This document shows, piece by piece, positions 32,100-40,707 of a stretch of 64,000 bases of DNA; within the stretch, counting starts at the first letter, position 1, and each line of letters opens with the position of its first letter. The translations under genes and the position numbers were made by a program. Location: assembly GCA_002841335.1 (NCBI GenBank), contig PHEY01000003.1, positions 1 to 64,000 of the forward strand, given 5' to 3'. A model generated the notes under the pieces. The model had not been told where the DNA came from and did no database searches. It saw only the letters and a list, made by a program, of their open reading frames with translations. This stretch comes from Actinobacteria bacterium HGW-Actinobacteria-2 (GTDB lineage: Bacteria; Actinomycetota; Actinomycetes; Propionibacteriales; Propionibacteriaceae).

Positions 32100-35000
32100 G
32101 TGGCAATTCCCAGCTTGCGCACGCTCCTGAACGAACTCGACCACCTCACCCACGCCGCCCGTACGCGCCGCGTCGTGCTGCTGGCTCGCGAGCACGCTGG
32201 CAGCCCCCGGCTGGACACGTTGTTGGACGGTCTCAGCGCCACCAGTGACTATCACGCCCGGCTGGTGCTCACCGCGGCCCGGGCCGGCGGGGACGTACCG
32301 CGGGTCTCCGGCTTTCTCGATCACGCCAATCCTCGTCTTCGCGCCGCCGCGCTGCATGCCCTGCCACTGTCGGAGTTGACGCCGAGCGGGTTCGCGGCGC
32401 ACTACCTGGACGCGCCGCTGGTCACCCGCAAGATGCTGGTGCGCAAAGCTGCTCGCGCCGGCCGCACCGATGTGTTCGATGCGGTGCTGGCGTTGCCGCT
32501 TTCCGATGCCGATGCCGCCCGACTCTTGGCCTATGCCAGCGCTGAGGTCGCCGCTGGACGACTCGGCGACCTGGCCGATGTGATTCCGAACCTGGCCACC
32601 TTCGCCGCCGCGCACCCCGACCTGATGCTGGACGAGCTCGACCGACGCCTGGACACCACCCCGGCCGCGCAGGTCCGTGCCTGGCGCTGGGCCGACCCGG
32701 CGCTGCCCACGCTGGCCCGCAAGCGTCCCGAACGGCTGCTGGAGTTGCTGGTCGCGCATCACGATCGGCTGCCGCCCAGTCTGTGGCACAGCTTCTCGCC
32801 GCTGCTGGCCGCCGACGCCTCGGCGGTCGCTCGACTGCTCGGCGCTTCTCACCAGGCACCGGTGCTAAGCGGGTGGAGTCCGCGCCCGCCACGCCTGGTG
32901 AAAGGGCTGCGCCGTCGCATCTCGGCGTTCTCCGCCGACGAGGTGGCCGAGGTGGCACGCCGCTGGCGCCACGACGAGCGTCACCTGACCGCCTTCTTGG
33001 CTGCGTTGCCGCCCCGCCAGCGCGCTGAGGTCTTCACTGCCGCCTTCGCCGAAGACGATCTGAGCTCGCGGGTGTGGAGCGACGACCTGCTGGCGACACT
33101 GCCCCGCGACCTGCGCCAGAGCCAGGCCCGGCGGATCGCGGAGTTACCGGAGCAGAGGTCGCTGCCCGTCCAACTGCGCTGGGCTCAGTGGTGGAGTGTC
33201 GAGGACGCCGCCGACCTGATCGAGCGGCAGTTCCACGCTCGCGATGCTGTCGAACGCTGCCAGGCGTGGACGACCCTGCTGACCAACGCCACCAACAGTG
33301 GCGACCTGACCGCGATCGAGACCGCGCTGGCTCGGCTCGACCGGCTGACCAACGAGCAGGACCCGGTACGTCTGGCGGCGGCGCAGGCGCTGAGCCAGCT
33401 CAGTCCCGACCTGCTCAGTGCGGCCGACATCAGCCCGCTGCTGAGCTTTGCCGAGGCGGTCAGTCAGGCCTCCGATACCTCGTCGGCAACCTTGGCTGCG
33501 ATGCGCCACACCGCCTGGCGCCTGGTGGCCCGCTCGGCCGCCCATGGCGCCCCGTTCGACGACCTGCTGCTCATGCTGGACACTCTCGCCGGTCCGGACG
33601 GCCTGACCGACGTCCCGGCGAATCTGTCACTGCCTCGCGCTGCAGTGCCCGCGGTGGTGGCCGGGTTGCTCCCACTCCTTCAGGCCCGAGCCAAGCGCCA
33701 CGACTTCCGACTGTTGTTCAGTCTGTGGCGTGCCCTGGGTCGTCCGGCCTGGGCTCAAGCCGACCTGGTGGAGCTGGTCGAGCAGTCCCTCAGCGCCCCG
33801 TCGGACCACTGGCAGCGCCAAGCGGCCGACGCCTGGCTGGCTGATCCGGCCACCCGTGGCGACCGGGTCGGCCAACTCCTGGCCCGCGACGAGACCTTCG
33901 TGACCTTGCCGGTGGTGCAACAGGCCCTGTGCAGCCGTCGCCAGGACCTCTTGGCGGTCTGTTATCGCCGCACCCCGCTGAAGGGGCGGTTCTGGAAGAA
34001 GCTGCGCTACGTCCCCCTGCTGCCCGGACCGTTCACCGGCTGGCTGCCTGGGCAACTCAGCGACTACGCCGAGGCTTTGGTCGCGCTGATCGCCAGTCCT
34101 CGGCCTACCGATCGAGCGCGGCCCATCGACGCGGTGATCGGCGGCCCCAAACCCACCGCGTACGAACGCGCCCGCGCGATCGAGTTGTTGGGCGCCCTGC
34201 CCGGCATCGGCGCCCACCACCTGGCGCCGTATCTGGCCGGCGACGATGTGGTGTTGGTCGAGGCGGCCTTGAGGGCGCTGGCCCAGGGTGACGATCCCGG
34301 TGCAGCGCTGGAGACCCTGCTGGCGCACCGCGGCGATGATCGGGCACGCGTGGCCCTGTACGCCGCCGGACGTTGCGTGCGCTACCGAACACCGCGTGAC
34401 GCCGCCGCCCTCCTGGGTGAGGTGCTGCTCGATCCCCGTGCGAAGCTCACCTCCCGCAAGGAGGCCGCCCGCATCATCGGCACCCTGCGCCTGCCCGATG
34501 CCGTCGACTCCCTGGCCGCGCTCGCCGACGCCCACGTGGACCTGCGGATCGCGGCCGGACGCACGATCAGGGCCTTCCTCGATGACGATCGGGCTTGGGA
34601 TGTGCTGGAGGATCTGGCCGTCAGCGGTCGGGAAGCGGAGTTGTCCTTGGTCGAGACGGCGCCTGAGCAGCTGGCGGTACGCCACCGAGCTCGGTACGCC
34701 CAAGTGCTGGCGCTGGCCGCGTCCGGCGGTGATCCGCAGGTGATCGGTTCCCTCGGCGTGTGGACGCCCTGGTCGACGCGACTGAGCGAGCACCTGCCCA
34801 CCTTGGTGAGCAGCCCGAACCTGATGACCAGCAAAGCCGCCTGTGCCGCGGTGACGGTGGCGGCTGCGCTCGCCGCCGATTGGACGCCGTATCTGGCAGC
34901 GATCGCCACCTTGGCCAATGCCACCGCGAACGAGGATGAGCCGAACGCTGAAACCGATGCCGACCTGCCGTCCTGGCAGCGGCTGTTGCGGCTGGTGGAG

Positions 35001-35450
35001 GCGCTCATCCCGCGGCAGGCGGCCGATGTGGCCTATCACCGCGATCAGCTGCTCGGCTTGGCCGGGCTTTTCGACGACCGTCCGGAGTTGGCCGAGTACG
35101 GCTGGCGATTGCGGGTGGAGGCGGTGGACTGGTCCGCGCCCGAACAGGCACTGACCGACCTCGCCGATCGCGTGGACCCCCTGCGGGCCACCGAGGTGGG
35201 CGGGTTCGTCGGCTCGGCGCTCGAGCGGCTCGCCGCCCAGGGGGTGGAGCCGCAACTTCAGCCGGCCGCACAGGTGTTGGCCGCCCGCGGTGACGTCACC
35301 GGCGGCATCTTCGCCGTGGTGCTGACCGCCTTCGCTGGGAGCCGTTCGGGGTGGACGTCGCGGTGGCGCGATCAGTTGCGGGGACTGCGCGCGCACCCGG
35401 TGAACGCGGTGGCGGCCCGCGCCTACCAGCAGTTCACCACTGTCGGGTAG
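32100..35450 (+). CDS. Large HEAT-like helical-repeat protein of unknown function
   Basis: An 1116-residue protein of almost pure alpha-helical repeat. Units of ~30-40 residues such as FLDHANPRLRAAALHALPLS, YLAGDDVVLVEAALRALAQG and LRLPDAVDSLAALADAHVDLRIAAGRTIR are HEAT/PBS-lyase-like. No signal peptide, transmembrane segment or catalytic motif is apparent, so it is probably a cytoplasmic scaffold. Proteins of this type and length occur in other actinobacteria without known function. GTG 32100 is chosen because TAGGCT ends 7 nt before it; an in-frame ATG at 32028 lies inside the divergent promoter. It stands alone. Confidence 0.75.
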   Translation: MAIPSLRTLLNELDHLTHAARTRRVVLLAREHAGSPRLDTLLDGLSATSDYHARLVLTAARAGGDVPRVSGFLDHANPRLRAAALHALPLSELTPSGFAAHYLDAPLVTRKMLVRKAARAGRTDVFDAVLALPLSDADAARLLAYASAEVAAGRLGDLADVIPNLATFAAAHPDLMLDELDRRLDTTPAAQVRAWRWADPALPTLARKRPERLLELLVAHHDRLPPSLWHSFSPLLAADASAVARLLGASHQAPVLSGWSPRPPRLVKGLRRRISAFSADEVAEVARRWRHDERHLTAFLAALPPRQRAEVFTAAFAEDDLSSRVWSDDLLATLPRDLRQSQARRIAELPEQRSLPVQLRWAQWWSVEDAADLIERQFHARDAVERCQAWTTLLTNATNSGDLTAIETALARLDRLTNEQDPVRLAAAQALSQLSPDLLSAADISPLLSFAEAVSQASDTSSATLAAMRHTAWRLVARSAAHGAPFDDLLLMLDTLAGPDGLTDVPANLSLPRAAVPAVVAGLLPLLQARAKRHDFRLLFSLWRALGRPAWAQADLVELVEQSLSAPSDHWQRQAADAWLADPATRGDRVGQLLARDETFVTLPVVQQALCSRRQDLLAVCYRRTPLKGRFWKKLRYVPLLPGPFTGWLPGQLSDYAEALVALIASPRPTDRARPIDAVIGGPKPTAYERARAIELLGALPGIGAHHLAPYLAGDDVVLVEAALRALAQGDDPGAALETLLAHRGDDRARVALYAAGRCVRYRTPRDAAALLGEVLLDPRAKLTSRKEAARIIGTLRLPDAVDSLAALADAHVDLRIAAGRTIRAFLDDDRAWDVLEDLAVSGREAELSLVETAPEQLAVRHRARYAQVLALAASGGDPQVIGSLGVWTPWSTRLSEHLPTLVSSPNLMTSKAACAAVTVAAALAADWTPYLAAIATLANATANEDEPNAETDADLPSWQRLLRLVEALIPRQAADVAYHRDQLLGLAGLFDDRPELAEYGWRLRVEAVDWSAPEQALTDLADRVDPLRATEVGGFVGSALERLAAQGVEPQLQPAAQVLAARGDVTGGIFAVVLTAFAGSRSGWTSRWRDQLRGLRAHPVNAVAARAYQQFTTVG

Positions 35451-35567
35451 CCGAAGGACGGCCCGACCGGCGTCCTCCAACCTCGCTCGACTTGCAGACG
35501 CCGACTACCGTCGAGGTCAGCCCGACCCGGCCACCGGCGAAGAAGAGGGAGCAGCGCTACGAGCCCG

Positions 35568-36113
35568 ATGTCCACGAGCGCCGCGCTGATGATCGGCGTC
35601 GCTGTGTCAGCCCTCGTCGCCCTCGCCACCATCGTCGTTGGTGGCTTGCGCGCGCATCGCCTCCAACGGGGTGTGGGTTGGTACGTCGCGTCCGGCGCGG
35701 TGCTCGCCGTCACGTTCGCCATCACGGTTGCGGTGGTCGCTTCCGGACTGCGGCAAGGGTTCCTGGGCGCCAGTGGCCCCCAAGAGGTGGCGTGTGAACA
35801 GGTTGCCACCTTCGTGGATGCGCCCGGGCTGCCGTCCGGGCTGAGTGAGGCGCACTGCACACGTACCGGTTTCCAAGACAGCCACGACGTGATGCCCGGC
35901 ACGGTGACGCCGGCGGACGCATCGCTGTGGTTGGCCCAACTTCCGGGCAACCCGATTCTGACCAGCCAGGGGTGCACCGCTGGCGAGACCACCTGCATCC
36001 CGCAGGTCCGCTTCGACCCGAGAGCCAAGGGCGGTGCGGACTTCGCCGATTTTCAGGCCCACCTTCGCTCGGACGGACGGCTGGAGTTCACCTTCACCGC
36101 GCTGAACACCTAG
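35568..36113 (+). CDS. Membrane protein of unknown function, two-helix N-terminus
   Basis: A 181-residue protein with two N-terminal transmembrane helices (ALMIGVAVSALVALATIVVGG and YVASGAVLAVTFAITVAVVA) joined by a short basic loop (RAHRLQRG), then an extracytoplasmic domain of ~120 residues. The domain has four cysteines (CEQVA, AHCTRT, GCTAGETTC) that could form disulfides. No family was recognised. It follows the helical-repeat gene by 117 bp. Confidence 0.65.
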   Translation: MSTSAALMIGVAVSALVALATIVVGGLRAHRLQRGVGWYVASGAVLAVTFAITVAVVASGLRQGFLGASGPQEVACEQVATFVDAPGLPSGLSEAHCTRTGFQDSHDVMPGTVTPADASLWLAQLPGNPILTSQGCTAGETTCIPQVRFDPRAKGGADFADFQAHLRSDGRLEFTFTALNT

Positions 36114-36207
36114 CTCTCCTCAGTCACACCAGCACCCAGGCACATCAACACCGGGGACAGTTCGGGTGTCCTCACCCTCGCCGGTCCCGACGAGCCAGCC
36201 CCCCTTG

Positions 36208-36558
36208 CTAGGCCTGCTCGGACTGTTCCTTCACGCGCTGCTTCTCGGCGATGACCTCACGATAGGTGTCGCGTTCGCGCAGCAGCCAGTAGGGCGGGTT
36301 GGCGATCAGTTCACCGATCTGGTCGGCGGTGAGCGCCTCGGTGATCCCGCCGCGCACCAGGCCCGAGCGGGAAATGCCGAGCTTTTGGGCCATCACCTCT
36401 TTGGGGAAGGGCCCGTTGCGACGCAGCTCGACCAGCCAGGCAGGCGGGTCGGCGCGGAGCGCGTCCAGCTCTTCGCGAGTGATCGGTGAGCTCTGGAACT
36501 CCGGTGGGGCTGCGGGCAGGTAGATCCCCAGCTTGCTCGCAGCGGTGGACGGCTTCAT
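36208..36558 (-). CDS. DUF5997 protein with helix-turn-helix-like segment
   Basis: A 116-residue protein of the actinobacterial DUF5997 family: MKPSTAASKLGIYLPAAPPEF at the start, WLVELRRNGPFPKEVMAQKL, GLVRGGI and the C-terminal ANPPYWLLRERDTY. Residues 53-69 (KEVMAQKLGISRSGLVR) look like a helix-turn-helix. It is divergent from a gene for a LysR substrate-binding domain that has no DNA-binding domain, an arrangement I recall from other actinobacteria. A split regulator is the inferred role. ATG 36558 begins the conserved family sequence; the longer in-frame reading is not conserved-looking. Confidence 0.85.
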   Translation of the reverse strand: MKPSTAASKLGIYLPAAPPEFQSSPITREELDALRADPPAWLVELRRNGPFPKEVMAQKLGISRSGLVRGGITEALTADQIGELIANPPYWLLRERDTYREVIAEKQRVKEQSEQA

Positions 36559-36614
36559 GACTTGGCTCACGCCCGGCAGCCTATCTTGACCCGTCCACCC
36601 GCTAGCGTGGACGA

Positions 36615-37265
36615 ATGCAAACACCTCAGCCCCGCGATGCCGCTTTGCGCGTCGGCTACGTGCCGGGGGTGACCCTCACCAAGTGGCGCACCACCTGGGC
36701 CGAGCGTTTTCCCCGGCAGCGACTGGACGTGGTCGAGGTCGAGCAGGCCGACCAGCACCAGGCGATCACTGACGGGCTGGTCGATCTGTGTTTCGTCCGG
36801 TTGCCGATCGAGACCGACGAGCTGCATCTGATCCAGCTGTACGAGGAACTGCCGGTGGCCTGGGCGGCGAAGGACCACGTCATCGCCGCCGCCGACGAGA
36901 TCGCCGTGGCCGATCTGACCGAGGAGACCGTGGTCACCACCCTCACGCCCTTCCACCTCGATCTGGTCGCGGCCGGCGAGGCGGTGCTGCTGGTGCCCCA
37001 GTCGGTGGCCCGCACCTACAGCCGCCGTGACCTGATCTACCGGATCGTCACCGACGCGCCGTCCACCACGGTGGGGTTGGCCTGGTCGAAGGACAATCCC
37101 CACACGCTGATCGATGAGTTCGTCGGCATCGTCCGTGGACGAACCGCCAACAGCTCACGCTCAGCTCAGGAGCGCGCCGCGAAGGGTCGGCCGGCCAAGC
37201 CCACCACCAAGACTGCACCGAGACCTTCGTCGAAGCCGTCCCCGCGTCGCCGGGGACGTCGGTGA
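36615..37265 (+). CDS. LysR-type substrate-binding domain without HTH
   Basis: A 216-residue protein that contains only the effector-binding half of a LysR regulator: LRVGYVPGVTLTKWRTTWAE, VDLCFVRLPIETDELHLIQL, LPVAWAAKDHVIA and SVARTYSRRDLIYRIV. The N-terminal winged helix (about 90 residues) is absent. A strongly basic C-terminal tail (from KGRPAKP to RRRGRR) could touch DNA. The neighbour DUF5997 gene, 56 bp away and divergent, carries an HTH-like segment. TAGCGT (36603-36608) ends 6 nt before ATG 36615. Confidence 0.9.
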   Translation: MQTPQPRDAALRVGYVPGVTLTKWRTTWAERFPRQRLDVVEVEQADQHQAITDGLVDLCFVRLPIETDELHLIQLYEELPVAWAAKDHVIAAADEIAVADLTEETVVTTLTPFHLDLVAAGEAVLLVPQSVARTYSRRDLIYRIVTDAPSTTVGLAWSKDNPHTLIDEFVGIVRGRTANSSRSAQERAAKGRPAKPTTKTAPRPSSKPSPRRRGRR

Positions 37266-37459
37266 GCGAGGACCTCGCGGGGCTGCGTTTCGCCGGCGGT
37301 CTCCGGGCCGGCCAGGTGGCAGGCCTACCGCGACCAAGTGATCGGCCTCTACCAGCGGCCTGGCGCCTCCGCTTCGCCAACCTCGGCTGAACAGCAGTAG
37401 CGCGTACCGATCACAGACAAACTCTCCCCAAGAGGGCCTGAGGCTGCCACACTGCGGCA

Positions 37460-39319
37460 ATGGACGTCGAACTGCGCGAGATCCGGGATTTCCTGGCCAG
37501 TCACCCGCCCTACAGCGCCCTGCCCGACGACGAGCTGGACGAGCTGCCGGCGCGGATGCACCTGCGGTATTTCCGCCGTGGCACCACCATCGTCGAGCTG
37601 AACAAGCCGAACTCGTCGCTGTTCATCCTGCGCTCCGGCGCGGTCGACATCTATCGCGACGGCCGCGACCTGGTCGAGCGCGCCGACCCGGGCAACACCT
37701 TCGGCACCTCCTCGGTGCTCAGCCACATGCCCTCGCGTTACCGCATCGTGGCCATCGAAGACTCCCTGGTGCTGGTGCTGCCCGGCGATGTGTTCAGCCA
37801 GTTGGTGCGCACCCACCCGGAGTTCGCCGACTACTTCAACACCGGCACGTCCGGGACGATGAAGCGCGCCGTGGCTCAGTTGGAGAACGACACCAGCGGC
37901 CGGATCATCCTCAAGACGCGGGTGGGCGACATCGTCCGCCGCGAGCCGATCACCGCTCCGCCGACGATCACCATTCGTCAAGCGGCGCGGGTGATGACCG
38001 AGCATCGGGTCTCGGCGCTGCTGATCACCGAGGGCGACCACATCTGCGGGATCGTCACCGACCGGGACCTGCGCAGCAAGGTGGTGGCTGCCGAGGTGTC
38101 CCGCGAGCAGCCGATCACCACGATCATGACCGCCGACCCGATGACCATCGGCAGCAATGCGCTGGCGGTGGAGGCGATGCTGGAGATGCTCAGCATCAAC
38201 ATTCATCACCTGCCCGTGGTCGACGACGACAAGCTGCTCGGACTGGTCTCCTCCGGCGATCTGATGCGGCTGGAGACGGCCAACCCGGTCTTCTTGGTCG
38301 GCGATATCGCCAAGCAGTCGTCGTCCGAGGGGTTGGCCACGGTCACCGCCCGCCTGCCACAACTGGTGGCCCAGTTGGTCGAGCAGGACGCCAGCGCCGA
38401 CGAGATCCATCGGCTGGTGACCGCGGTCAGTGATGCCACCACCCACCGGCTGCTGCAGCTGGCCGAGGCCGAGCTCGGCGCCCCGCCGGTGCCGTACGAA
38501 TGGTTGGTGCTCGGCTCGCAGGGACGCTACGAGCACGGGCTGGGCAGCGACCAGGACCACGTCCTGCTGCTGGACGATGCGGCCACCGCCGAACATGATG
38601 GGTACTTCGCCGGCTTGGCCGAGTACGTCACCGCCGGGATGGAGTCCTGCGGCTACCCGCGGTGTGTCGGCCAGGTGATGGCGGTCAATCCGCGGTGGCG
38701 GCAGACGTTGAAGAGTTGGGAGGCCGACTTCCATCGTTGGATGCTCGAACCGGCGGCTGAGGCCGTGCTGCACGCCCAGATCTTCTTCGACTTCCGCTCC
38801 GTGCACGGCGGGACGGCGCGCGCCGATCAGCTGCGCGAGACCGTGCGGTCGCTGGCGCCGAGGTCGCCGCGCTTCCTCGGCCACCTGGCCGCCGAGGCGG
38901 TGGAGCGGCAGCCACCGATCGGCTTCTTCCGTGGCTTCGTGGTCGAACGCGGCGGCGGCCCGCAGGCGGGGCTGGACCTGAAGTCCTCGGTGCATTGCAT
39001 CGTCGAACTGGTGCGCGTGCTGTCCCTGGCCAACGGCATTCCGGCGGTGAACACCGTCGAGCGGCTGCACGCCGTGGCCGCCGCCGGCGCGATGAGTGCC
39101 GAAACCGAGAGTGCGATCCTGGACGCGTTCGAGCTGATCACCTATCTGCGGTTGCGCCACCAGGCCCGCCAGGTGGCGGCCGGGGAGAGCCCGACCAATG
39201 CGGTGTCACCGGACGCTCTGTCGGCGCTGGAGAAGAAGCACCTGCGCGACGTGTTCGGCATCATTCGGCGCGCTCAGCAGGCGTTGGCCTACCGCTACCA
39301 GACTCATCTGATGTCCTGA
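37460..39319 (+). CDS. cNMP-binding, CBS-pair and DUF294 nucleotidyltransferase protein
   Basis: A 619-residue cytoplasmic protein with three regions: a cyclic-nucleotide-binding domain (residues ~15-130), a CBS pair (~155-280; MTEHRVSALLITEGDHICGI and MLSINIHHLPVVDDDKL), and a DUF294 GlnD-like nucleotidyltransferase (~300-480; LGSQGRYEHGLGSDQDHVLL gives the GS..R and DxD metal motif), followed by the DUF294 C-terminal helical domain. It probably modifies a protein or nucleotide in response to bound nucleotides; the target is unknown. The exonuclease gene follows within 11 bp. CACACT (37448-37453) ends 6 nt before the ATG. Confidence 0.92.
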   Translation: MDVELREIRDFLASHPPYSALPDDELDELPARMHLRYFRRGTTIVELNKPNSSLFILRSGAVDIYRDGRDLVERADPGNTFGTSSVLSHMPSRYRIVAIEDSLVLVLPGDVFSQLVRTHPEFADYFNTGTSGTMKRAVAQLENDTSGRIILKTRVGDIVRREPITAPPTITIRQAARVMTEHRVSALLITEGDHICGIVTDRDLRSKVVAAEVSREQPITTIMTADPMTIGSNALAVEAMLEMLSINIHHLPVVDDDKLLGLVSSGDLMRLETANPVFLVGDIAKQSSSEGLATVTARLPQLVAQLVEQDASADEIHRLVTAVSDATTHRLLQLAEAELGAPPVPYEWLVLGSQGRYEHGLGSDQDHVLLLDDAATAEHDGYFAGLAEYVTAGMESCGYPRCVGQVMAVNPRWRQTLKSWEADFHRWMLEPAAEAVLHAQIFFDFRSVHGGTARADQLRETVRSLAPRSPRFLGHLAAEAVERQPPIGFFRGFVVERGGGPQAGLDLKSSVHCIVELVRVLSLANGIPAVNTVERLHAVAAAGAMSAETESAILDAFELITYLRLRHQARQVAAGESPTNAVSPDALSALEKKHLRDVFGIIRRAQQALAYRYQTHLMS

Positions 39320-39330
39320 GTGAGGCCCTG

Positions 39331-40014
39331 ATGTGGTTCAACACGCGTTCCTGGAGTCGGGTCACCCAAGAGATTCCCGACGGGCCGATCCGTCAGTATG
39401 TGGTCGACGACAAGCCGGATCCGGCGACGCCGCTGACGCAGGCGCGCCTGCTGGCCGTCGACGTGGAGACCACCGGGATGGATCCGAAGAAGGACCAGAT
39501 CCTCAGCATCGGTTTCGTTCCGGTGAACGGGACCCAGATCGACCTGTCCGGAGCCGGTCAGGTGTTGGTGCGGGCCGGGGTGGAGGTGGGCGACTCGGCC
39601 AGCATCCACGGCATCACCGATGACGCGATCGCCGACGCGCTGACCCCGTCCGAAGCGCTGGATGTGGTCTTCGGTGCCCTGCGTGGCCGGGTGATGATCT
39701 GCCATCACGCCGCGATGGAGACCGGCTTCATCGGCAACGCCTGCAATGCCGTCCATGGCTTCCGTCCGCGGCTGAGCGTGGTGGACACGCTGGCACTGCA
39801 GTTTCGACTGTTGAGTCAGGGCTTCGACGAGGAGCCGCCGCCGGGAAGTCTGCGTCTGTGGACGGCCCGCAGCCAGTTCGGGTTGCCGCGGTACGCCGCC
39901 CACAATGCGCTGACCGATGCGTTGGCGTGCGCGGAGCTGTACCTGGCTCAGACCGCCGAGTTCCAGGCAGCCACCACCAAGCCGCTCACCTTGAAGTCCG
40001 TGCTGAAGTACTGA
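39331..40014 (+). CDS. DnaQ-like 3'-5' exonuclease
   Basis: A 227-residue exonuclease of the DEDDh class. Exo I is LAVDVETTGM (D44, E46), Exo II is ICHHAAMETGFI and Exo III is YAAHNALTDALACAELY (H and D). It is a stand-alone epsilon-like nuclease, similar to those found next to DUF294 nucleotidyltransferases in other bacteria. It starts 11 bp after the stop of the CBS/DUF294 gene, so the two are in one operon. A role in degrading an RNA or DNA species under control of the partner is inferred. Confidence 0.9.
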   Translation: MWFNTRSWSRVTQEIPDGPIRQYVVDDKPDPATPLTQARLLAVDVETTGMDPKKDQILSIGFVPVNGTQIDLSGAGQVLVRAGVEVGDSASIHGITDDAIADALTPSEALDVVFGALRGRVMICHHAAMETGFIGNACNAVHGFRPRLSVVDTLALQFRLLSQGFDEEPPPGSLRLWTARSQFGLPRYAAHNALTDALACAELYLAQTAEFQAATTKPLTLKSVLKY

Positions 40015-40047
40015 CCCGCGGCGGGACGGTGGCGCACAGCTGGCGGC

Positions 40048-40704
40048 TCAGCGCTGCAAGTAGGCCAGGACGGCGAGCACTCGGCGGTGATCCTCGGCCG
40101 ACTCGTTCAACCCGAGCTTGGCGAACACGCTGCTGACGTGTTTCTCGACCGCACCGACACCGATGGTCAATCGGTCGGCGATGCTGGCATTGCTGCGACC
40201 CTCGGCGACCAGTTCCAAGACCTCGCGTTCGCGGGGAGTCAGCGACACCAGCGGGTCACGCGGGGCGCTGATCAGCCGCCGCACCACTTCGGGGTCGAGC
40301 GCCGTGCCGCCTGCGGCGACCCGCTGCAGCGCCTCATCGAGATCGTCCAAGCTGGTCAGGCGGTCCTTGAGGAGGTAGCCGACCCCTCCGGCGGCGTCGG
40401 CCAACAGTTCGCGGGCATAGACGGTTTCGACGTACTGGCTCAGCACCAGCACCGGTGTGCCGGGGATGGCGCGGCGTAGTTCGAGGGCGGCACGAATGCC
40501 CTCGTCCCGAAAGGACGGGGGCAGTCGTACGTCCATCACCACGACCTGCGGCTGCTGCTCTTGGACCTGAGCGACCAGGTCGCCGGCGTCACCCAGGGCA
40601 CCCACGCAGTGGTGGCCGGCCTCTTCGAGGAGGCGCACCACGCCCTCGCGCAGCAGCACCGAGTCCTCGACCAAAATCACGCGCAAGGACGGGGCTGAGG
40701 TCAT
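40048..40704 (-). CDS. NarL/LuxR-family response regulator
   Basis: A 218-residue two-component regulator. The receiver domain has acidic residues in VILVEDSVLLREG, the phospho-acceptor aspartate in VVMDVRLPP and lysine in GYLLKDR; the LuxR-type helix-turn-helix is SLTPREREVLELVAEGRSNA. It is encoded 3 bp after the histidine kinase gene on the same strand and is surely its partner. The genes it controls are not visible. Confidence 0.95.
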   Translation of the reverse strand: MTSAPSLRVILVEDSVLLREGVVRLLEEAGHHCVGALGDAGDLVAQVQEQQPQVVVMDVRLPPSFRDEGIRAALELRRAIPGTPVLVLSQYVETVYARELLADAAGGVGYLLKDRLTSLDDLDEALQRVAAGGTALDPEVVRRLISAPRDPLVSLTPREREVLELVAEGRSNASIADRLTIGVGAVEKHVSSVFAKLGLNESAEDHRRVLAVLAYLQR

Positions 40705-40707
40705 GCT

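Noticed and set aside
37349-39160. A 603-codon minus-strand frame
   Set aside because: It is the antisense of the cNMP/CBS/DUF294 gene with well-defined domains.
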